In this document: in pieces, positions 1 to 6,824 of the stretch
Layout of the letters: every line of letters starts with the position of its first letter
Position numbering within the stretch: position 1 is the stretch's first letter
From: an uncultured Bacteroidota bacterium
GTDB lineage: Bacteria; Bacteroidota; Bacteroidia; Bacteroidales; P3
DNA length: 35,504 bases
Assembly (NCBI GenBank): GCA_902774395.1
Contig: CACYIK010000016.1
Span: 1-35,504, forward strand
Direction: 5' to 3'
Made by a program: the position numbers and the translations under genes
The notes under the pieces: generated by a model
Told to the model about the DNA's origin: nothing
The model's input: only the letters and a program-made list of their open reading frames with translations
The model's database searches: none

Positions 1-1
1 A

Positions 2-2842
2 GGCTTCCATCCCCACATGCTCCACACCGTCACCTACGGTTGTGACTCCCTGCGGGTGCTTAACCTCGAAGTCCGCCCCACTACCACCGGCGACACCGTT
101 GCCGACCACTGCGACAGCTTCATTTGGTACGGCACAGAATACACAGCCTCTACCGATACACCAACACACCTCTCCTCCAACGCCGTAAACTGTGACAGCA
201 CCACCACTCTCCATCTCACCATCCGCTACTCGACCATAGGCGTAGAGGTGGACACCGTCATCGAGAACCTACTGCCCTACAACTATCACGACAGCACCTT
301 TGCCGACAGCATCAGCCATGTCTCCGTGGTGTTCTCCAACACGGTACAGTGCGACTCAGTAGTGGACTTCACACTCTTCGTGCACCGGAACGTCGACACG
401 ACACTCTATGACACGGTCTGCAACGACGCGTTGCCACTGACGTGGAACGGCGTGGTCTTCGACACTCTGGTGGCTGAGAGCGCGACGATGACGCGTGCGA
501 CAGTCTTCACTGCCCGCACGGGAGCCGACAGCACCATCACCATGTATCTGACGGTGCATGCCCTCTACGACCACCACAGCACCGTAGCCATCTGTGACAA
601 CCAGCAGTATACCTTCGGTGACAGCACTTTCGTGCCCAATGCCTCGCTGACCCACAACATTGACACCAGCCAGTATATCGAGCATCTCGACAGCCTACTG
701 TCGATACACGGCTGCGACTCGCTCTCGACGCTGCACCTCACCTCATGGAGTACCTACGATCACCACCTGAGCGACACCGTCTGCACCAACCACACCTATA
801 CGTGGGGGACACCGCAACGCGGCATCTTTGCTCCAGGCAGCGTCACCGCCTCGCTCCACAGTCGCGATACCACCGTCCAACTCACCATCCTCGACTCGCA
901 CTTCCCCGCCGACACCTTGGTCACCGACCACTTGGCAAGCGCCCACAGCTGTGATTCGCTCTCGATCCTCCACCTCCACCTCCTGCCCTCCTACGACCTC
1001 CACTTCAGCGACACAATCTGCAATGCAGAGTGGGCAATGGCTAGTGGGCAGTGGGTACCGCATAGTTATCCTTTCGAAGACACAACCTGCAGTACTACTG
1101 GCACCTACCCCCACCTACTCTCCACTCTTCATTCTCCACTCTCCACTCAGCCACGCTCCTGCGACAGTACACGCACCCTCCACCTCAAGGTATGGCCCAC
1201 CTACGACCAACATCTTTACGACACCATCTACGATGGCGACCACTATACCTTTGAGGGCACCGTCTACGACACCACCGGAGTCTATCTGCACCGCCTCGAT
1301 GCCGTCTTCGCCTGCGACTCGTTGCGCACCCTCCACCTCCAGCGCAACCGCCGCACCTACAACGACAGCAACCTCTGCCAGAACGCCCTGCCGCTTGTAT
1401 GGAACGGCGTCACCTTTGCCGACAGGCCACACACTGGTGGCATGCTGGCGATGAGCGACAGCGTCCATCTCAGCGGTCTCAACGGCATTGACTCGCTGGT
1501 GGTGATGACGGTCTACGCCCACGACACCTCTTCCACCGTCGACCTCCTCCACGGCTGCGACAGCCTCACCTGGCAGGACGGCCACACCTACCATGCTTCC
1601 ACCACGGCACCTTTCGTCACCCTCACCAACCGCGCCCAGTGCGATTCCGTCGTCCACCTCGCGCTCACCGTTGATTACACACACTACTACACCGACCGTC
1701 ACGTCGTATGCGACTCGATGCGATGGATCAACAACAGCTGGTACTACCGCGATACCGCGGGTGTCGTCGACACCATCCGCACCATTGCCGACTGCGACTC
1801 CGTCGTCACACTCAACCTCACCGTCCACTACTCGACCTCCACGGCTTTGCACGACACCATCTGCTACAACGACACCTACTACTGGCACGGCTTCACCATC
1901 CACTCCACCGCCGTCTACCGCACCGAGGACTTCCCCCTCACCGACACCCTCCGCACCATCCACGGATGCGACTCCGTCGTCGGCATGATTGTCACCAAGA
2001 TGGCACTGCCGCAAGTCGACCTAGTCCACGAGATTGACTGTGCCGCTAAAGGCTACCGCATCATTGCCGACGCCCGTGCGCCATTCTCCCCCGACAGTGA
2101 CCCGCAGCCCATGCCCTACCTCCTCTGGAACGCCGTCCCTATCGACGACGCCCTTGAAGGCCAGGAGCGCCAAACCGTCGTCAAGGTCGCGCCACAGTCA
2201 CTCACGGAATACATGGTCTTCGTCGACTACCGTGAGACTCCCTTCTGTCCCACCACGGCCCGCCTCACTCTGCGGCCCGTCATCATCGACACCGCCTCTA
2301 TCAAGGTCAACCCACAGATACTCACCTACGACAACCTCAGCTTCGATGCCTACGACCTCACCACAGAGCACGCACGCAGCCAGCGACCCGGAGAGATAGA
2401 GCAGTGGCAGCGCACCTGGTATGTCGACGGCGTGCGCCAATGGGAACGCGACCGCCACCTCGCCGGGGAAGCCGACGCAGAAAGCGACAGCGTCATCGTC
2501 GCCCTCGAAGTATACAACGGCATATGTTACGACACCGCCCTCACCGTCATCCCCATCCGCCGCGTGGCACTCTTCGCACCCAACATCTTCACACCCCTCG
2601 AGGACGACAACAACCGCTTCGTCATCGTCACCACGGGAGTCATCGACGCTGAACTATACATCTACAACCGTGAAGGTCTCCTCGTCTACTACACCTCCGA
2701 CCTCTCGCATGGATGGGACGGCCGGACCAACGACGGGAAGATTTGCCCACAGGGCAACTACGTCTGGCGTCTCAACTACCACGCCACCGACCGGCCCCAC
2801 CACCTCCGCACCGAGGTAGGTTCCGTCATACTACTCAAATAA
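2..2842 (+). CDS. Large repetitive T9SS type-B surface protein, 5' end outside window
   Basis: The reading frame is open from base 2, and the residues before the first ATG (position 17) continue the repeat pattern, so the true start lies upstream. The product is probably a secreted or surface-anchored adhesin-like protein. The visible part has 13 Cys-Asp-Ser tripeptides in repeats of the form CDSxxxLxLxV, separated by Tyr/Thr/His-rich stretches. The last ~90 residues, from APNIFTP to the end with GWDGRTNDG and PQGNYVWRLNY, match the gliding-motility-associated (CHU_C) C-terminal domain used as a type-B sorting signal of the type IX secretion system. Two period-7 word arrays (1029-1056 and 1114-1148) lie in frame inside one repeat and make it irregular. 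The ligand is unknown. The sorting domain is certain enough to call; the adhesin role is inference. Confidence 0.85.
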   Translation, partial: GFHPHMLHTVTYGCDSLRVLNLEVRPTTTGDTVADHCDSFIWYGTEYTASTDTPTHLSSNAVNCDSTTTLHLTIRYSTIGVEVDTVIENLLPYNYHDSTFADSISHVSVVFSNTVQCDSVVDFTLFVHRNVDTTLYDTVCNDALPLTWNGVVFDTLVAESATMTRATVFTARTGADSTITMYLTVHALYDHHSTVAICDNQQYTFGDSTFVPNASLTHNIDTSQYIEHLDSLLSIHGCDSLSTLHLTSWSTYDHHLSDTVCTNHTYTWGTPQRGIFAPGSVTASLHSRDTTVQLTILDSHFPADTLVTDHLASAHSCDSLSILHLHLLPSYDLHFSDTICNAEWAMASGQWVPHSYPFEDTTCSTTGTYPHLLSTLHSPLSTQPRSCDSTRTLHLKVWPTYDQHLYDTIYDGDHYTFEGTVYDTTGVYLHRLDAVFACDSLRTLHLQRNRRTYNDSNLCQNALPLVWNGVTFADRPHTGGMLAMSDSVHLSGLNGIDSLVVMTVYAHDTSSTVDLLHGCDSLTWQDGHTYHASTTAPFVTLTNRAQCDSVVHLALTVDYTHYYTDRHVVCDSMRWINNSWYYRDTAGVVDTIRTIADCDSVVTLNLTVHYSTSTALHDTICYNDTYYWHGFTIHSTAVYRTEDFPLTDTLRTIHGCDSVVGMIVTKMALPQVDLVHEIDCAAKGYRIIADARAPFSPDSDPQPMPYLLWNAVPIDDALEGQERQTVVKVAPQSLTEYMVFVDYRETPFCPTTARLTLRPVIIDTASIKVNPQILTYDNLSFDAYDLTTEHARSQRPGEIEQWQRTWYVDGVRQWERDRHLAGEADAESDSVIVALEVYNGICYDTALTVIPIRRVALFAPNIFTPLEDDNNRFVIVTTGVIDAELYIYNREGLLVYYTSDLSHGWDGRTNDGKICPQGNYVWRLNYHATDRPHHLRTEVGSVILLK
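1029..1056. repeat. Period-7 word array (AGTGGGC), in frame inside a CDS
   Basis: Four consecutive 7-nt words: AGTGGGC, AATGGCT, AGTGGGC, AGTGGGT. It is read in frame within the T9SS surface protein. It is roughly in inverted orientation to the CTCCACT array at 1114-1148, with a 57-nt core between them. Confidence 0.7.
1114..1148. repeat. Period-7 word array (CTCCACT), in frame inside a CDS
   Basis: The words CTCCACT, CTTCATT, CTCCACT, CTCCACT run from 1120 to 1147, preceded by a partial CCTACT. They encode a Ser/Leu/Thr/Pro-rich stretch unlike the other repeats of the protein. The complement (AGTGGAG) resembles the upstream AGTGGGC array. Confidence 0.75.
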
Positions 2843-2865
2843 TGTGCTAAACAAAAAAAGTTTCG

Positions 2866-2873
2866 TATATTTG
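2866..2873 (+). promoter_or_regulatory. Bacteroidetes -7 element ahead of the porin-like gene
   Basis: TATATTTG followed by CA matches the Bacteroidetes consensus TAnnTTTG. The intergenic stretch is AT-rich and the TTG start at 2910 is ~37 nt downstream. No clear -33 TTTG is visible at the expected 19-21 nt upstream. Confidence 0.65.
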
Positions 2874-2909
2874 CAAATCTTTATCTAGCAACATTAAATA
2901 AACAACAAA

Positions 2910-3974
2910 TTGAAGACAAGAATATTAACCCTTACAGCTGCAGTTTTTATGCTGCTCACCCCCGCCCTCTCTCACGCCCAGGTGAATTGGGGCGAGGTAT
3001 TCAACAAACTCAAACTTGAGGTCCGCGCCGACGGCGAAATCACCACCACCGACTCCACACCCAACCTAGGCATCCATGGCAAATACTTCAACTTCATGCT
3101 CGGCGGAGACCTCGGCAGCGGCTTCAGCTACTACTTCAAGCAGCGCATCATCGCCAACCCCGGCACGGTGACCTTCTTCGACAACACCGACTTCCTCTAC
3201 CTCGACTATATGCCCAACCAGAACTGGCGCATACGCTTCGGTAAGGACGCTATGGCCCTCGGCGGCTTCGAGTACGACGCCTCCCCCATCGACGTCTACT
3301 TCCCCACCAACATCTGGCGCAACATCTACTGCTTCCAGCTCGCCGCCAGCGGTGCCTACATCACTGACGACGGCAACCACACCTTCATCGCTCAGGTCTC
3401 CAACTCGCCCTACATCAACTACAACAACCTCAACTACGACGCCGGCCTCGTGGCCTACAACCTCTACTGGGCAGGCAATATGGGTCACATCCACACCCTC
3501 TGGAGCACCTCTATGGTCGAGTACAAGTGGAACAACTACCTCAACATGACCATGCTCGGCGTCAAGCTAATCTACGACAAGTGGGACCTCTATTTCGACT
3601 TCATGCACCACGCGCTGGCCGTCGATGACTGGGGCAAAAACTTCGGTTTCGTTTCCTGCGCCAACTACTACTTCACCGACCGCTTCAACATCTTCGTCAA
3701 GGGCATGTACGAGCAGAACAAGTCGAAGGAGACACTGGGCTCGTCGGTATCGATGGACCACCAGCTGGCCGCTGGTCACACCACCGCCCGCTACGGTCTC
3801 GGCTTCGAATGGTTCCCCTCGGCCGAAAAGAACGTCCGCCTGCACATCTACGGCTGCCGCATGACCGACAGCTACACCGACGCCATCACCGGCAACGACG
3901 TCACCGACGCCTCCTGGAACTTCAATATCGGCGCCACCTGGACAATGGACTACCATAAACTGTTCAAAAAATAA
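2910..3974 (+). CDS. Porin-like outer membrane beta-barrel protein (OprP-like)
   Basis: Probable outer-membrane channel of 354 residues. An N-terminal signal peptide (MKTRILTLTAAVFMLLTPALSHAQ) is followed by alternating polar and aromatic strands. The stretch RFGKDAMALGGFEYDASPID near residue 110 and the overall pattern resemble the phosphate-selective porin O/P type. The start is TTG at 2910: an in-frame TAA lies at 2895-2897, and the next in-frame ATG is at residue 14, inside the signal peptide. A -7 element is at 2866-2873. The gene is separated from the next by an inverted short-word array, so it is probably transcribed alone. The substrate cannot be read from the sequence. Confidence 0.65.
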   Translation: MKTRILTLTAAVFMLLTPALSHAQVNWGEVFNKLKLEVRADGEITTTDSTPNLGIHGKYFNFMLGGDLGSGFSYYFKQRIIANPGTVTFFDNTDFLYLDYMPNQNWRIRFGKDAMALGGFEYDASPIDVYFPTNIWRNIYCFQLAASGAYITDDGNHTFIAQVSNSPYINYNNLNYDAGLVAYNLYWAGNMGHIHTLWSTSMVEYKWNNYLNMTMLGVKLIYDKWDLYFDFMHHALAVDDWGKNFGFVSCANYYFTDRFNIFVKGMYEQNKSKETLGSSVSMDHQLAAGHTTARYGLGFEWFPSAEKNVRLHIYGCRMTDSYTDAITGNDVTDASWNFNIGATWTMDYHKLFKK

Positions 3975-3981
3975 ATTAAAT

Positions 3982-4117
3982 TAGTAGTTAAAAGTAGTTA
4001 ATGTAGTTAAAGGACAAATGAGGACTGGCGCGGTCATTGATTATTGCTGGTGCTATTGTCCTTTAACTACCCAAGCGAACGAAGTGAGCTAACTTCCTTT
4101 AACTTCTTTAACTACCA
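3982..4117. repeat. Inverted pair of short-word arrays (TAGTTAAAGG)
   Basis: The left array (3982-4014) has words TAGTTAAAAG, TAGTTAATG, TAGTTAAAGG. The right array (4056-4117) carries the complement (CTTTAACTAC and variants) interrupted by a short GC-richer linker near 4071-4091. The inner edges 4003-4017 and 4056-4070 are a perfect 15-bp inverted repeat around a 38-nt core. The element fills the gap between the porin-like gene and the next CDS. Confidence 0.8.
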
Positions 4118-4130
4118 AAAATTTAATATT

Positions 4131-5375
4131 ATGAGTGACAAAAGCAACAACCTGATGAACACCATGTTGTCGGTCATCGACCCGCTGCATGTCTTCCGCC
4201 ATCACGAGACCGACCCCAACAAGAAAAGCGGCAAACCCCGCCGCCTGAAGTTCACCACCAGCCGTAGCCTCGAGGCTCTCATCTTCCTCGTCCTCTTCTT
4301 CGGCTTCTTCGGCTTCATGGCCTACAAGATGACGCTGCCCAATATGCTCAACACCTTCATGCAGACGGCCTACCACCTGCTGCTCGAGACGGTGTTCTAC
4401 ATCATGGCCATCTGCGTCCTCATGGGTGCTATCAGCAAGATGTTCACCGAGTTCGGCGTCGTGCGTCTGCTGGAGAATCTCCTTCGCCCTCTGATGAAAC
4501 CCCTCTATAACCTCCCCGGCGTCGCCGCCCTGGGTGCCGTGATGACCTTCCTCTCCGACAACCCCGCCATCATCTCGCTGGCCAAGGACAACAACTTCGC
4601 CCGCTATTTCAAGAAATACCAGCTCGTCTCCCTCACCAACTTCGGCACCGCCTTCGGCATGGGCCTCGTGGTCATCATGTTCATGGCCGCCCTCGGATTT
4701 ATGAAAGGAGCCCTCGTGGGCCTCGCCGGCGCCGTCATCGGCAGCATCATCTCCACCCGTCTCATGCAACACTTCACCCTCAAGGCCTATCCCGAAATGG
4801 ACAGCCCCGTCACCGAAGAGGAGGGCACCGAGCAGAACATCTCTTTCAAGAGCGAAGGTGGCGTCTTCCAGCGTTTCCTCAACTCCATGCTTGACGGCGG
4901 CAAGAGTGGCGTGGGTATTGGCGTAGCCATCATCCCCGGCGTCCTGTGCATCTCCACCATCGTCATGATGCTCACCTTCGGCAAAGGTGCCGAAGGCTAC
5001 ACCGGCGCCGCCTATCAAGGTGTGCCCGTCATCACATGGCTAGCCGACAAGGTCGACATCGTCTTCCACTGGCTCTTCGGCTTCGACAACGGAGCCCTCG
5101 TGGGCTTCCCCATCACCGCCCTCGGCGCCGTGGGTGCAGCCCTCGGTCTCGTGCCCACCTTCGTCGACAACGGCATCATCACCAACAACGCCATCGCCGT
5201 CTTCACCGCCATGGGCATGTGCTGGAGCGGCTACCTCTCCACCCACACCGCCATGCTCGACTCCCTCGGCTACCGCAAACTCATCGGCAAAGCCATCACC
5301 GCCCACACCATCGGCGGCCTCTGCGCCGGCATCGCCGCCCACTGGCTGTATGTGCTGCTCGCAATGATTTTCTAA
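4131..5375 (+). CDS. Polytopic membrane protein with nucleoside-recognition (Gate) domain
   Basis: 414-residue inner-membrane protein. I chose the ATG at 4131 (MSDKSNNLMNTML) because the 29 codons upstream in frame are word-array DNA. A basic cytosolic N-terminus (to about residue 45) leads into many hydrophobic segments rich in Gly and Ala. The middle (ETVFYIMAICVLMGAISKM, then FLSDNPAIISLAKDNN) and the late GALVGFPITALGAVGAALG stretch resemble Gate-domain proteins of the CD0519/CD1768 type. Transport of a small solute is the family expectation; the substrate is unknown. It ends directly against the start of the DUF3667 gene (TAA then ATG), so the two are surely cotranscribed. Confidence 0.7.
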   Translation: MSDKSNNLMNTMLSVIDPLHVFRHHETDPNKKSGKPRRLKFTTSRSLEALIFLVLFFGFFGFMAYKMTLPNMLNTFMQTAYHLLLETVFYIMAICVLMGAISKMFTEFGVVRLLENLLRPLMKPLYNLPGVAALGAVMTFLSDNPAIISLAKDNNFARYFKKYQLVSLTNFGTAFGMGLVVIMFMAALGFMKGALVGLAGAVIGSIISTRLMQHFTLKAYPEMDSPVTEEEGTEQNISFKSEGGVFQRFLNSMLDGGKSGVGIGVAIIPGVLCISTIVMMLTFGKGAEGYTGAAYQGVPVITWLADKVDIVFHWLFGFDNGALVGFPITALGAVGAALGLVPTFVDNGIITNNAIAVFTAMGMCWSGYLSTHTAMLDSLGYRKLIGKAITAHTIGGLCAGIAAHWLYVLLAMIF

Positions 5376-6317
5376 ATGCAGTTCAAGGAACGATACCACC
5401 GTTTCCGCTTCTGGCAGAAAGAACCCCGCCATTATTCCGTCAAGGAATCGGGCTCCCACCGCTGCGCCTGCTGCAACAATGAGTTCGAAGGCAACTATTG
5501 TCCCGTCTGCGGACAGGCCGCCAACGTCGGACGTATTACATGGCAGTCACTATGGAAAAACGTGACCATGCTCTGGGGCATGGACTCTCACTCCATGCCA
5601 TACTCCCTCTGGCAACTACTCTGGAGGCCGGGATACTTTATCAGCGAATACCTTAGCGGCAAACGCCAGGTAAGCTATCCCCCCGTAAAGATGCTGTTCG
5701 TTCTTGCCGTCTTCTACGCCGTTGTCCGACAATTCCTAGGATTTGATCTTCCTCAGTCTGACAACATAATGGGCGACACATTCAGAGTCACCGTCAACTG
5801 GCTCAGACAGAACCCAGGATGGGCCATGATGGGTATGACTATGTTCTTCTCCATCCCCACATGGTTCTTTTTCCGCTTCGCACCACGCCATCCACAGCAC
5901 ACCTTTCCAGAAGGCCTCTTCATACAACTCTTCATGGCCACGCTGATGCTCATTTGCCTATTGATTGAGAAGTTCATCCCCATCCTCATCCTTCTCATCC
6001 CATTCTACTATTACATCACCTACCGCCAACTTTTCGGCTATCGTTTTTGGGGCACGCTATGGCGGCTCTCTCTGGCATTCTTCGTATGGGCACTATCCCT
6101 TCTCTTCTTAGCCACTATCATATTGATGTTTTCCGACTCCTCTTCAAAAGACATCAGTATTGCCAACCTCCTCGAAGTAGTCATAATCTTCATGGCCATC
6201 CTGTCGATACTCCTTTTCGCCGGCTATTGGATTAGCAAACGGGCAGGAAAAACGCAGTCACAAAAGGCTGATACACAAACCTCATCCGGCAGTCCCTCAC
6301 CAAAAATGGTGAAATAA
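5376..6317 (+). CDS. DUF3667 membrane protein with N-terminal zinc ribbon
   Basis: 313 residues, function unknown. A zinc ribbon is formed by C30-x2-C33 and C42-P-V-C45-G-Q, followed by RITWQSL. This arrangement plus several C-terminal membrane segments (about residues 105-125, 145-165, 180-285) is typical of DUF3667 proteins, which are common in Bacteroidetes. The ATG immediately follows the stop of the Gate-domain gene, with no intergenic base. The C-terminal tail is basic and Ser/Gln-rich. The metal-binding cysteines are seen directly; zinc as the metal is inferred. Confidence 0.8.
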   Translation: MQFKERYHRFRFWQKEPRHYSVKESGSHRCACCNNEFEGNYCPVCGQAANVGRITWQSLWKNVTMLWGMDSHSMPYSLWQLLWRPGYFISEYLSGKRQVSYPPVKMLFVLAVFYAVVRQFLGFDLPQSDNIMGDTFRVTVNWLRQNPGWAMMGMTMFFSIPTWFFFRFAPRHPQHTFPEGLFIQLFMATLMLICLLIEKFIPILILLIPFYYYITYRQLFGYRFWGTLWRLSLAFFVWALSLLFLATIILMFSDSSSKDISIANLLEVVIIFMAILSILLFAGYWISKRAGKTQSQKADTQTSSGSPSPKMVK

Positions 6318-6318
6318 T

Positions 6319-6349
6319 TTTGCCGTATCCGAAATTGTTCGTATCTTTG
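6319..6349 (+). promoter_or_regulatory. Bacteroidetes promoter of the ferredoxin gene
   Basis: TTTG at 6319-6322 (-33) and TATCTTTG at 6342-6349 (-7), spaced by 19 nt, match the Bacteroidetes consensus. This is the best-formed promoter in the window. The ferredoxin ATG is 57 nt downstream of the -7 element. Confidence 0.85.
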
Positions 6350-6405
6350 CATTCGCTTTTAAAGCAATAATTGATCAATTATTAATCCTAAAAACAAAAA
6401 GAACA

Positions 6406-6573
6406 ATGGCTTACAAAATCACTGACATCTGTGTTGCTTGCGGCACCTGCATCGATGAGTGCCCCGTCGGAGCTATCAGCGAAGGCGACATCTACAAGAT
6501 TGACGAGAACGCTTGCGTTAGCTGCGGTACCTGCGCTGGCGCCTGCCCCACCGGTGCTATCCAGGAGGGTTAA
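6406..6573 (+). CDS. 2[4Fe-4S] ferredoxin, 55 residues
   Basis: Small soluble electron carrier. The 55-residue product is the classic clostridial-type ferredoxin: first cluster motif C9-x2-C12-x2-C15-x3-C19-P, second C37-x2-C40-x2-C43-x3-C47-P, each followed by a GAI turn. All eight ligand cysteines and both prolines are present, so two low-potential [4Fe-4S] clusters are expected. It is monocistronic: its own promoter lies at 6319-6349 and a strong terminator follows at 6591-6629. Its codon use (GCT, GGT, GCG) differs from the C-ending bias of its neighbours, as expected for a highly expressed gene. It probably serves fermentative redox reactions; the partner enzymes are not in the window. 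Confidence 0.97.
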   Translation: MAYKITDICVACGTCIDECPVGAISEGDIYKIDENACVSCGTCAGACPTGAIQEG

Positions 6574-6590
6574 TCGCTCACAGATTCGAA

Positions 6591-6629
6591 AAAAAGGGAG
6601 GTTTGCTTCGGCAGACCTCCTTTCTTTTT
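6591..6629 (+). terminator. Rho-independent terminator of the ferredoxin gene
   Basis: A 10-bp stem (6597-6606 with 6611-6620, one G-U pair) closes a TTCG tetraloop. It is preceded by an A-run and followed by TTTCTTTTT. It lies 23 nt after the ferredoxin stop. Confidence 0.9.
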
Positions 6630-6661
6630 CCCCTTTACCATACCATCGACCTGCCATCAAC

Positions 6662-6737
6662 GCACCATCTCCGACCGTGTTCGGACATCGGTCGGAGATG
6701 GGTCGGAGTTCAGTCGGACTTGGTACGGAGATGGTGC
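6662..6737. repeat. Complex inverted-repeat element sharing 25 nt with 30657-30681
   Basis: A 12-bp stem (6665-6676 with 6690-6701) competes with a 12-bp outer stem (6662-6673 with 6726-6737). Positions 6702-6726 are the exact reverse complement of 30657-30681, inside a hairpin behind the metallopeptidase gene. The element lies after the ferredoxin terminator. It is a REP-like or MITE-like candidate. Confidence 0.75.
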
Positions 6738-6786
6738 TAATTATCAACCAGTTGCATTTCGCATTTTTCGGAGTGTTTTTTTTCCG

Positions 6787-6794
6787 TATTTTTG
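6787..6794 (+). promoter_or_regulatory. -7 element ahead of the YiiX-like gene
   Basis: TATTTTTG followed by CA fits TAnnTTTG. It lies 30 nt before the ATG at 6825. The -33 region is T-rich but without a clean TTTG. Confidence 0.6.
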
Positions 6795-6824
6795 CATGCG
6801 AAAAAGGAGGGAAAGAAAATCATC

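Noticed and set aside
4044..4130. N-terminal extension of the Gate-domain protein
   Set aside because: The 29 codons are array DNA, and the ATG at 4131 starts a plausible cytosolic N-terminus.
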